In this document: positions 1 to 5,248 of the stretch, piece by piece
How positions within the stretch are numbered: position 1 is the first letter of the stretch
Layout: each line of letters opens with the position of its first letter
Origin: an uncultured Acetatifactor sp.
GTDB taxonomy: Bacteria > Bacillota > Clostridia > Lachnospirales > Lachnospiraceae
NCBI GenBank assembly: GCA_910587755.1
Contig: CAJUNZ010000129.1
Location: 1 to 5,248, forward strand
Reading direction: 5' to 3'
DNA length: 5,248 nucleotides
The notes under the pieces: generated by a model
What the model saw: only the letters and a program-made list of their open reading frames with translations
Told to the model about the DNA's origin: nothing
The model's database searches: none
Program-made: the position numbers and the translations under genes

Positions 1-46
1 AGATCGTATTCGGTGACTGGAGTTCAGACGTGTGCTCTTCCGATCT
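1..46 (+). other. Illumina sequencing adapter (artefact)
   Basis: Bases 13-46 match the Illumina multiplexing read-2 adapter, beginning GTGACTGGAGTTCAGACG and ending GCTCTTCCGATCT. Bases 1-4 (AGAT) match the end of the P7 flow-cell sequence, and bases 5-12 (CGTATTCG) sit exactly where an 8-nt library index belongs. This is untrimmed library sequence assembled onto the contig end, not bacterial DNA. It adds false codons to the first gene: the residues MCSSDL, with M read from GTG at 30, are a familiar sign of this contamination in predicted proteins. Confidence 0.97.
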
Positions 47-1454
47 GAAGAATACCACCAGATCGGAAGCATATCAGGAGATTCGTGACGCTCTTTTGAA
101 CGGGGACATTTCCTGGGATGCGGAGGGAATAAAGGACAGGAATGTCCATGCGGGGAATCTGGCCCGCAGTAGCCATAACCATGCAGGAAGCCGCTCCGGT
201 GCAGATATGCCACAGACAGAATGCGCCAGCCCACAGGAGATCCACCAGACCTACTCGAAGCTGTTCGGAATGCTGACCCTGAACGCCGCACACCGGGCGC
301 ACCTGCGCTCGGAGAAGCGTGGTCTTACGGACGAACAGATCGACAGGCTGGGATTTAAGAGCACCCCGCCTTATTTTCTGTGCCGCTCCCTGACGGAGAG
401 GCTGATCAGGCAGGGATGCAGGGTGGAAGGGGTTCCGGGATTTTATTTCCACAAAGGCGGATACTGGACCGTGAAATTCAGCGGCCGCATGGCAGGGCTC
501 TTAATTCCGGCTGTTGGCATGGACGGATTGATCCGGGGAGCCCAGATCCTTCTGGATGTTCCGATGAAAAACAAGGATGATCCGCCTGAGAAAGCCGGGG
601 CGAAATATATCTGGTTTTCCTCTTCGGCCCAAAATCTTGGGGCCAGCTCCGGAAGCCCGGTCCATTTCATAGGGAACCCTTTTGCCAGGACGGTCTACGT
701 TACAGAGGGGATACTGAAAGCGGATATTGCTTACTTTTTGCTGAACCGCTCTTTCGTTGCGGTTGCAGGGGCAAACAATGTGGCAGGGCTGGGGCCTGTG
801 TTTGCACAGCTGGCACGGAATGGGACAAAAACAATCGTTGAAGCCTATGACATGGACAAGTACAGCAATGAGATGGTCGCCAAAGGAAGCGCTAGGCTCC
901 ATCTGTTGGCAAAGGAACATGGCCTGGAATGCCGGAGCCTGACATGGAATCCCAATTATAAGGGGATTGACGACTGGCTGCTTGCGCTCCGGGAAGAAAA
1001 CTGGCAGAGAGAGGGAGAGAAGGAAGCTCCTGTGATCTTTTGCCAGGATAAACTGGGAACTGTGGAGGCAGGCAAGGAGTATTCTGGTGAATCATGCAGA
1101 TTCCGTATCTACCAGCTTGCTTTCGGCAGGGGGAAGGATACATTTTCTTATGCTTTTAAAGGAATCAGGGATCTGCATAAAGCCGGGTACGAACAGCCGC
1201 CGGCCTCGGATTATCAGATGGTATGCGATTCCGGGCTTGTCTGTCCGGAAAAGTGGAAGGACAGGGAGATACTGGAAGAGATTTCCGCACATTATGGGGA
1301 CCGCACGCCGGACGGTTATAAAGGACGGCCGCTTGCGTCTTCGGATGTGGTGGAACTGGATAACGGGGCAGGCCGCCGCTATTTTTATTTAGATGGCAGG
1401 ACATTTGAACCGATCCGTTTTTCCCCGTTCCTCGCAAAGCCGATGGAAGGATGA
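30..1454 (+). CDS. DUF3854/Toprim-like protein with C-terminal YodL-like domain, 5'-truncated
   Basis: The reading frame is open from the window edge. The GTG at 30 lies in adapter, so residues 1-6 are artificial and the true N-terminus is missing. Family-like sequence is visible from about residue 66, including RGLTDEQIDRLGF (97-109), a segment seen in DUF3854/primase-related element proteins. A Toprim-like core follows: YVTEGILKADIA with Glu226, then a hydrophobic strand ending in AYDMDKYSNE with Asp274-Met-Asp276. This fits the Glu and DxD acidic metal-binding pattern of Toprim folds. Residues 356-466 resemble the YodL-like domain, with FRIYQL (358-363), a segment GRPLASSDVVEL (432-443), and YFYLDGRTFEPIRF near the end. 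A role in nucleic-acid handling on a mobile element is inferred; no activity is shown. No CHC2 zinc finger is visible, though one could lie in the lost part. It ends 68 nt before the PcfK-like gene. Family assignment is from memory of motifs. Confidence 0.82.
   Translation: MCSSDLKNTTRSEAYQEIRDALLNGDISWDAEGIKDRNVHAGNLARSSHNHAGSRSGADMPQTECASPQEIHQTYSKLFGMLTLNAAHRAHLRSEKRGLTDEQIDRLGFKSTPPYFLCRSLTERLIRQGCRVEGVPGFYFHKGGYWTVKFSGRMAGLLIPAVGMDGLIRGAQILLDVPMKNKDDPPEKAGAKYIWFSSSAQNLGASSGSPVHFIGNPFARTVYVTEGILKADIAYFLLNRSFVAVAGANNVAGLGPVFAQLARNGTKTIVEAYDMDKYSNEMVAKGSARLHLLAKEHGLECRSLTWNPNYKGIDDWLLALREENWQREGEKEAPVIFCQDKLGTVEAGKEYSGESCRFRIYQLAFGRGKDTFSYAFKGIRDLHKAGYEQPPASDYQMVCDSGLVCPEKWKDREILEEISAHYGDRTPDGYKGRPLASSDVVELDNGAGRRYFYLDGRTFEPIRFSPFLAKPMEG
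37..69. repeat. 10-bp inverted repeat: adapter end facing its reverse complement
   Basis: CTTCCGATCT (37-46) is mirrored exactly by AGATCGGAAG (60-69), separated by 13 nt. The right arm equals the first ten bases of the Illumina read-through adapter (AGATCGGAAGAGC). After base 69 the sequence departs from the adapter and reads CATATCAGG. The structure may be a complete short-insert library molecule fused to genomic DNA. Alternatively it may be a genuine genomic 10-mer that attracted false adapter trimming or mis-joining. In either case bases 47-69 should be treated as unverified. Confidence 0.85.
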
Positions 1455-1512
1455 GGAACGGACAGCAGCTATGGCATGGAATGGGACTTTCCTGTTCCGT
1501 GCCGTTTTTGAC

Positions 1513-1518
1513 AGGAGG
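1513..1518 (+). promoter_or_regulatory. Ribosome binding site of the PcfK-like gene
   Basis: AGGAGG lies 4 nt before ATG 1523. It decides the start against an in-frame ATG at 1451 that overlaps the upstream stop (ATGA) but has no spaced Shine-Dalgarno and would add a 24-residue segment that does not look like the family. Confidence 0.85.
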
Positions 1519-1522
1519 AAAT

Positions 1523-2089
1523 ATGAGCGCACTGGAAGAGATGAAGATCGAGATCAATATAGGAGACGTTTCCCTTGAAGAGGACGGATTTTCTGCAGTA
1601 ACAGATGCATTTGAGAATCCATTTGAGGAAGAAACAGGGAGCAGGGAAGAGCTGCCGGTCCAGGATGCAGGCATGGAGACCGAAAAGACGGTGGAAACCG
1701 CAGAAAAAAACGACAGCCAGGAAACCGGGGCGGAAGCTTCCGGCATGGAAACGGATTCGGAGGACAAGAAGCGTGCGGAACATGGGGCAGCAGAGGCCAG
1801 GCGGAAAGAAGAATGGGAAGCCAGGCAGCAGGAAAAAAAGGAGTTAAAAAAAGCGCTGTTGGAACGCATCAAGGCGATGAATGATGCGGAGCTGATCTCA
1901 GAATCCATGAAACGGGTGGAGGCCGATACAGAAAAGCTGACACGCCGCAATATGAAGGAATGTGTTTCTGAATATATCCAGACTTTATGCCTGGAGGATG
2001 TAGCATTTGCGGGACAGGTCATGCTTCCCCAGAAGAACATGGTTCGCTGCTTTCAGTATATCAACCGGAAGGCCTATGAATATGTCTAG
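1523..2089 (+). CDS. pcfK: PcfK-like protein, N-terminal part ending at in-frame TAG
   Basis: By the standard code this is what is translated from the good start at 1523: 188 residues ending ...RKAYEYV. It holds the acidic N-terminal region, the charged helical segment and the first half of the PcfK-like domain, including the two conserved Cys-containing blocks at 147-188. It lacks the HWAEEYF block and the basic tail. The end falls inside the conserved domain rather than at a domain edge, so it looks like premature termination and not a natural C-terminus. TAG is one transition away from CAG (Gln). It is otherwise in good coding condition, with no other stop or shift in this part. Confidence 0.7.
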   Translation: MSALEEMKIEINIGDVSLEEDGFSAVTDAFENPFEEETGSREELPVQDAGMETEKTVETAEKNDSQETGAEASGMETDSEDKKRAEHGAAEARRKEEWEARQQEKKELKKALLERIKAMNDAELISESMKRVEADTEKLTRRNMKECVSEYIQTLCLEDVAFAGQVMLPQKNMVRCFQYINRKAYEYV

Positions 2090-2095
2090 GACGAG

Positions 2096-2335
2096 ATGAA
2101 GGCAGCCGGTGTCCGACCGGACCGGGATACGCCCTGTTATTCCAGCGATATCCCGGATGATATCTGTTATCACTGGGCAGAAGAATATTTTCGTACCGAA
2201 GACGTGAAAGAAGATAAAGAGGATGAAGAAGAATTTGTCCCTAGGCCCTATGTAGAAAGGGCAGCAGCCGGCCCCAAAAGAAAGAAAGCCGGTACAAAGA
2301 AATCCTCTGCAAAAAAACGGCAGAAAAGAAAGTAG
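2096..2335 (+). pseudogene. PcfK-like C-terminal fragment, zero-frame portion
   Basis: This 79-residue stretch starts at an ATG only 6 nt after the amber codon and is in the same frame as the upstream part. It has no convincing ribosome binding site of its own; the sequence before it is coding sequence of the N-terminal part. It carries the PcfK-like block DDICYHWAEEYFR, an acidic run (KEDKEDEEEF), PRPYVERAAAG, and a Lys-rich tail. The zero frame stops at TAG 2333-2335. The family-like ending continues one frame back, from the A7 tract to TGA 2425-2427. It should be read as the second part of the interrupted PcfK-like gene and not as an independent small protein, although reinitiation near the amber stop is possible. 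Confidence 0.65.
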
Positions 2336-2353
2336 AAAAAAAGGAATCTGCCG
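2311..2353 (+). promoter_or_regulatory. Candidate -1 frameshift or slippage site with downstream stem
   Basis: Bases 2311-2317 are seven A residues, read in the zero frame as gcA AAA AAA cgg, which fits the X XXY YYZ heptamer form. A -1 slip here joins the Lys/Ala-rich part to the GQLSFMEQLSF ending. Immediately after it, CGGCAGA (2318-2324) pairs perfectly with TCTGCCG (2347-2353). This makes a 7-bp, mostly GC stem with a 22-nt loop that contains the zero-frame stop TAG 2333-2335. There is no spacer between heptamer and stem, which is shorter than in well-studied bacterial sites, and no clear upstream Shine-Dalgarno stimulator. A second A7 tract followed by GG lies at 2336-2344. RNA polymerase slippage on A7, or a plain one-base deletion from A8, would give the same reading. 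Confidence 0.45.
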
Positions 2354-2436
2354 ACAGCGGACAACTGTCTTTTATGGAGCAGCTTTCTTTTGAAAGCGTG
2401 CAGACATCGGAAAAGAAAGCAGGATGAACATTTGAT

Positions 2437-2443
2437 GGAGGTG
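2437..2443 (+). promoter_or_regulatory. Strong ribosome binding site of the DUF7666-like gene
   Basis: GGAGGTG followed by A gives a near-perfect match to the anti-Shine-Dalgarno, with 6 nt to ATG 2450. This selects ATG 2450 over the in-frame ATG 2435, which overlaps the site itself, and over the upstream TTG at 2390, which lies inside the PcfK-like tail. Confidence 0.88.
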
Positions 2444-2449
2444 AAAAAG

Positions 2450-2998
2450 ATGATCGCTTATAAAGGTTTTGATCCTGGTCTTATCTGCCGGGGATATCAG
2501 TTTGTACTGGGCCTCAATAAGACGGAGAAAGCGAACTGCCGTCAGAACGGTTTCCACTGTGCGGAAAACCCACTGGACTGTCTTACCTATTATTCCGATA
2601 TGGACCGGGCGGAATATTACATTGTAAATGCCGGGGGCGACATTGACGAGGATGGAGACGATACGAAGATCTCCTGCACGGAACTGACCATACTGAAAAA
2701 GCTGACAAAGGAGGAATTCTTTCTCCATGGCCTTGCATTCCTGGCTGACCATCCGTTACGGGAATGGAGCAGCCATGTGGCAAAGGACAAGGCAAAGGCA
2801 GCTTCTGGGTATGCCGTGGTGAGAGGGATCAATCCGGCAGCCAGCGGAAAACGGGGAGATATCCTCGCTTTTGCAAAAGAAGACCCAGCAAATGGGCATA
2901 TTGTCCAGATCGCCCTGGCACAGGTAGATGGAAAAAAGCTCCTTCCTGATATCTGGTATGGCGCGGATCTGACAGAAAGGCAGGTGGCTTTGCCGTGA
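2450..2998 (+). CDS. DUF7666-like protein of mobile elements
   Basis: This is a 182-residue protein of unknown function. The N-terminal half fits the pattern of the DUF7666 group found in phages and integrative elements: an opening MIAYKGFDPGLICRGYQF, then NGFHCAENPLDCLTYY (33-48), a strand-rich stretch, and DDTKISCTEL (70-79). The C-terminal half (about 119-171) has SGYAVVRGIN, ASGKRGDILAF and IVQIALAQVDGKKLLPDIWY (151-170), as in family members that end in a VDG...P..WY segment. The repeated SGY/ASG units usually lying between the halves seem few here, so this is a short member. No signal peptide or membrane segment is seen. The stop overlaps the PcfJ-like GTG start (GTGA), which points to translational coupling. 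The start is chosen by the strong Shine-Dalgarno. Family naming is from memory; the function is unknown. Confidence 0.8.
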   Translation: MIAYKGFDPGLICRGYQFVLGLNKTEKANCRQNGFHCAENPLDCLTYYSDMDRAEYYIVNAGGDIDEDGDDTKISCTELTILKKLTKEEFFLHGLAFLADHPLREWSSHVAKDKAKAASGYAVVRGINPAASGKRGDILAFAKEDPANGHIVQIALAQVDGKKLLPDIWYGADLTERQVALP

Positions 2999-5190
2999 GA
3001 AAAAAAGAATTGCTGAAGTTAGGGAACATGAGTGCCACAGCTAAAATGATGCAGACAGCAGAGGCAGACCCGCCGCAGCGTACCGTATATCGCAGCTGGA
3101 GCGGTGAGCATGCCTACTTATCGTACCAATATGGGCTGTATATGCGCTGCCAGGTCATACAGGGCTTTTTAAAAACGGCATTTTTCCTTCCGGAATATTT
3201 GCGGACGGGAGGGAGAAAGCCGGTCTATGAGCTGTACATTGATAAGGAAAAGGGAGAATTTCTCACCTATGACCAGATTACACAGAAATGGCGGACGGCA
3301 AAGCTTGACATGCTTCCCTGGCCGGGGTATGTTTACCATTCTGAGAAAAAATGGATCAGCCCGCAGGAGTATAGCTTGATTAGAAAATACCTCGGTGGAG
3401 AACACGGGGGCTATCGGGGGCTTCTGGAGTATCAGCTAAAGATTCGGGCAGAGGAACTGAAACGATGCCATAAAAAAGAAACCGATCCGTGGGATTTAGA
3501 GCTGGAACAGACCCCGGAGTTACCCAAAGACTGGGACCGATGGGTGAGCAAAGTAGGGATTACAGAAAATTACATCTTTTACCAGTACAGCAGGAAAGGG
3601 GCAAAGACGGGATACTGCACGTTTTGCGAGAAAGACGTGGCAGTCAGGAATCCCCGCAATAATAAGACGGGACACTGCCCGCGCTGCCGCCATGAAATTG
3701 TTTACAAAGCCATTGGGAAAGCCGGCACAGTTGTAACGGAGTACAACAACATGTACCTGATGCAGAGGTGCGAGGATGGTTTTATCCTCCGCGAATTCAA
3801 GGGATACCGCAAATATCCCAAGGGGAATTACAGGAATCCGGAACGCAGCAGTTGGGAAGTCCGGAGAGCGATTTACAACCATCATGCAGAACCCCGGAAC
3901 GCTTATTACTGGGGCATGTATAAACAATCTGAAGCCCGGTGGATCAGGACTGGCTTTTGCAGTCCGGGCTGGTATGGGGATGGGAGCGGACGGGTTTACG
4001 GAAAAACTCTTCCGACACTCGGTGCGAGAGAATTGCGTTGTACCGGGATGATTGAGATCCTGCAGGATAAGAAGGAGATCGACCCGGAAAAGTATCTTGC
4101 GGTTCTTGAATGCATACCGCAGCTGGAGCTGCTGGCAAAGGCCCATCTGCCTGCCCTGGTGACAGAATGCATGGGTAATTATTACGGTTTTGGAAAAGCT
4201 TTTCAGAACCCGGAATCCGGAAGCCTGCTGAAGCTTTTGGGAATTGATTCCCAGCAGTTGAAGCGGCTCCGGGAAAACAAGGGCGGAAGGCAGTTCCTGG
4301 AATGGCTTCAATATGAAAAGGCTACCGGAAAATGCCTGCCGGATGAGGCTGTCGCATGGTTCTGCAAAGAAAATATTCTGCCGGAAAGACTGCGGTTTAT
4401 CACGGATCGGATGAGTATCGTTCAAATTTACAATTACATTCGGCGCCAGATGCGGGAAACCCGTATGAAAAGCAGCGAGGTACTCACCACATGGAGCGAT
4501 TACCTTTCTATGGCCTGCCGCCTCAAAATGGATACGAACGATGCGATTATTTACCGAGTTCGGAAGCTGAGGAAGCGGCATGATGAGCTGGCAGAGCTTT
4601 GCGGGCGGAAGGAACTTGCAGTCAGAGCCGGGGAGGTTCTGGAGAAATATCCGCATGTCGAGGATATCTGTCAGGAAATAACAGAAGTCTACGGGTATAC
4701 AGGGAAGGATTACGTCGTTGTTGTCCCGTCCCGGATTGAAGAGATTATGGAGGAGGGAGAAAAGCTCCATCATTGTGTCGGGAGCAGCGACCGGTACTGG
4801 GAACGCATGGAAAGAAGAGAAAGCTATGTGCTGTTTCTGCGCAGGACCTCAAAACCGGACACTCCGTATTATACCCTGGAGATTGAGCCGGACGGAACCG
4901 TGAGGCAGAAGCGGACCATGTATGACCGTCAGAACAAAGATATCAAAGATGCAGAAAAATTCCTGCGGGAATGGCAGAAGGTGATTTCCAAAAGAATCAC
5001 CGCAAAGGAAAGGGGGCTTGCAGAAAAAAGCCGTATTTTGCGGAACCAGGAATTTACGCAGATGCGGGAGAACCAGGTCATCATCCATACCGGCGATCTG
5101 CAGGGCCGGCTTCTGGCTGATGTTCTGATGAAGGATCTGATGGAGAACAAAGAGGCGCTTGCGGAACCTGTATTGGCAGGTGCCGCTTAA
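2995..5190 (+). CDS. pcfJ: PcfJ-like protein
   Basis: This is a complete 731-residue protein. PcfJ is named from the pCF10 conjugation gene cluster, and PcfJ-like proteins are common in Firmicute conjugative elements; the biochemical role is not established. The N-terminal region has LRTGGRKPVYE, LDMLPWPGYV and YLGGEHGGYRGLLEYQL blocks. A four-cysteine zinc-ribbon-like motif follows: Cys208-x2-Cys211 and Cys228-x2-Cys231 (CTFC...CPRC). The C-terminal PcfJ core contains VVVPSRIEEIMEEGEKLHHC with His592-His593-Cys594, then VGSSDRYWERM, a YVLFLRR strand, YYTLEIEPDGTVRQKR and YDRQN. The start GTG 2995 overlaps the previous stop by 4 nt and has AGGTGG (2982-2987) 7 nt upstream. ATG 3028 is a weaker option and would drop the family-like MRKKELLKL start. 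It ends with tandem stops TAATAA. A cytosolic nucleic-acid-binding role is suggested by the zinc motif and basic tail, but this is inference. Confidence 0.9.
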   Translation: MRKKELLKLGNMSATAKMMQTAEADPPQRTVYRSWSGEHAYLSYQYGLYMRCQVIQGFLKTAFFLPEYLRTGGRKPVYELYIDKEKGEFLTYDQITQKWRTAKLDMLPWPGYVYHSEKKWISPQEYSLIRKYLGGEHGGYRGLLEYQLKIRAEELKRCHKKETDPWDLELEQTPELPKDWDRWVSKVGITENYIFYQYSRKGAKTGYCTFCEKDVAVRNPRNNKTGHCPRCRHEIVYKAIGKAGTVVTEYNNMYLMQRCEDGFILREFKGYRKYPKGNYRNPERSSWEVRRAIYNHHAEPRNAYYWGMYKQSEARWIRTGFCSPGWYGDGSGRVYGKTLPTLGARELRCTGMIEILQDKKEIDPEKYLAVLECIPQLELLAKAHLPALVTECMGNYYGFGKAFQNPESGSLLKLLGIDSQQLKRLRENKGGRQFLEWLQYEKATGKCLPDEAVAWFCKENILPERLRFITDRMSIVQIYNYIRRQMRETRMKSSEVLTTWSDYLSMACRLKMDTNDAIIYRVRKLRKRHDELAELCGRKELAVRAGEVLEKYPHVEDICQEITEVYGYTGKDYVVVVPSRIEEIMEEGEKLHHCVGSSDRYWERMERRESYVLFLRRTSKPDTPYYTLEIEPDGTVRQKRTMYDRQNKDIKDAEKFLREWQKVISKRITAKERGLAEKSRILRNQEFTQMRENQVIIHTGDLQGRLLADVLMKDLMENKEALAEPVLAGAA

Positions 5191-5213
5191 TAAGTGATGT
5201 TGTATCATAATAC

Positions 5214-5242
5214 TTGACACTTCCACTTCACAGATTTATAAA
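5214..5242 (+). promoter_or_regulatory. Sigma-70/sigma-A type promoter leading out of the window
   Basis: TTGACA (5214-5219), a 17-nt spacer, and TATAAA (5237-5242) give a perfect -35 box and a five-of-six -10 box at ideal spacing. It starts 23 nt after the PcfJ-like stop codon and would transcribe a gene beyond the right edge. The spacer holds a tandem CACTTC-CACTTC repeat (5218-5229) that overlaps the -35 end and could be a regulator site, though this is only suggestive. No rho-independent terminator is visible between the PcfJ stop and this promoter. Confidence 0.6.
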
Positions 5243-5248
5243 AAAAGT

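Larger units (their letters stand above)
1523..2427 (+). pseudogene. pcfK: PcfK-like gene, full extent, interrupted by an amber codon and a -1 frame change
   Basis: Read through both interruptions, the gene encodes about 301 residues. There is an acidic, low-complexity N-terminal part (about residues 17-90), then a charged, probably helical segment rich in Glu, Lys and Arg (about 85-145). The conserved PcfK-like region covers CVSEYIQTLCLEDVAFAGQV (147-166), CFQYINRKAYEYV (176-188), the TAG codon at position 189, then DICYHWAEEYFR and an acidic/FVPRPYV stretch. A Lys/Ala-rich tail follows, and after a -1 shift the ending GQLSFMEQLSF. That last motif resembles the C-terminal ends of PcfK-like proteins. 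All parts before 2317 share one frame, and the tail is one frame back and stops at TGA 2425-2427. Only 22 nt then separate it from the DUF7666-like gene, normal operon spacing. PcfK belongs to a conjugation-associated family of unknown biochemical role. The locus may be a decaying gene or one rescued by suppression and slippage. Confidence 0.78.

Noticed and set aside
1451..1522. Alternative upstream ATG start for the PcfK-like gene overlapping the previous stop (ATGA)
   Set aside because: No properly spaced Shine-Dalgarno precedes it and the 24 added residues do not look family-like. ATG 1523 has AGGAGG.
1455..1522. Possible hairpin terminator between the first two genes
   Set aside because: Only a 5-bp GGAAC/GTTCC pairing is seen, with a long loop and no proper T run after it. 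The genes are better seen as one transcript.
1165..2040. A 291-codon open frame on the minus strand with a Ser-rich product
   Set aside because: It spans the junction of two real + strand genes. Its Ser/Phe-rich composition is what results from reading the Glu/Lys-rich PcfK-like region in antisense.
2390..2449. Longer DUF7666-like gene from TTG 2390 or ATG 2435
   Set aside because: The added residues (MKACRHRKRKQDEHL...) are the out-of-frame reading of the PcfK-like tail, and the strong Shine-Dalgarno at 2437-2443 points to ATG 2450.
3520..4773. A 417-codon open frame on the minus strand
   Set aside because: It lies wholly inside the PcfJ-like gene on the opposite strand, resembles no family I know, and has no supporting ribosome binding site. 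It is an antisense shadow of a long coding region.
5190..5213. GTAT-CATA-ATAC inverted repeat after the PcfJ-like stop
   Set aside because: The arms are 4 bp and AT-rich with no T tract, too weak to call a terminator or an operator.
1..5248. CRISPR arrays, tRNA or rRNA genes, insertion sequences
   Set aside because: No regularly spaced repeats, no cloverleaf or ribosomal RNA-like stretches, and no transposase motifs or terminal inverted repeats were seen on either strand.

Overview
This window is about 5.2 kb of accessory, mobile-element DNA. It most likely comes from a gut Firmicute of the Clostridia/Lachnospiraceae type. The evidence is the protein families present (a DUF3854/YodL-like protein, a PcfK-like protein, a DUF7666-like protein and a PcfJ-like protein), the strong AGGAGG-type ribosome binding sites, the tight co-directional packing and the roughly balanced base composition. 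These families are typical of the cargo and maintenance part of integrative and conjugative elements and conjugative plasmids. The host assignment is an inference from family knowledge and no search was run.

The left edge is not biological. Bases 1-46 read as an Illumina indexed library adapter: the last bases of P7, an 8-nt index, then the read-2 primer sequence ending in CTTCCGATCT. A 13-nt stretch follows, and then AGATCGGAAG, the exact reverse complement of the adapter end. Trustworthy genomic sequence may therefore begin only near base 70. The first gene has lost its true N-terminus, and its apparent GTG start at 30 lies inside the adapter.

All genes are on the + strand and look like one operon. 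(1) A 5'-truncated DUF3854/Toprim-like protein with a C-terminal YodL-like domain ends at 1454. (2) A PcfK-like gene starts at 1523 behind AGGAGG. It is interrupted by an in-frame TAG at 2087-2089 and needs a -1 frame change, best placed at the A7 tract 2311-2317, to reach its family-like C-terminus ending at 2427. (3) A DUF7666-like gene runs 2450-2998 behind a near-perfect Shine-Dalgarno. (4) A PcfJ-like gene (731 aa, four-cysteine zinc motif, LHHCVGS motif) runs 2995-5190 and overlaps the previous stop by 4 nt. A good sigma-70-type promoter (TTGACA-N17-TATAAA) begins 23 nt after the PcfJ stop codon and points out of the window.

The Toprim-like fold of the first gene suggests work on nucleic acids. 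PcfK and PcfJ take their names from the pCF10 conjugation gene cluster of Enterococcus, and their biochemical roles are not established. The most interesting point is the PcfK-like gene. Two separate interruptions lie in one otherwise well-preserved coding sequence, and the frame-change site carries an A AAA AAA heptamer directly followed by a 7-bp inverted repeat whose loop holds the zero-frame stop. It could be a decaying gene, or one expressed by recoding or slippage.
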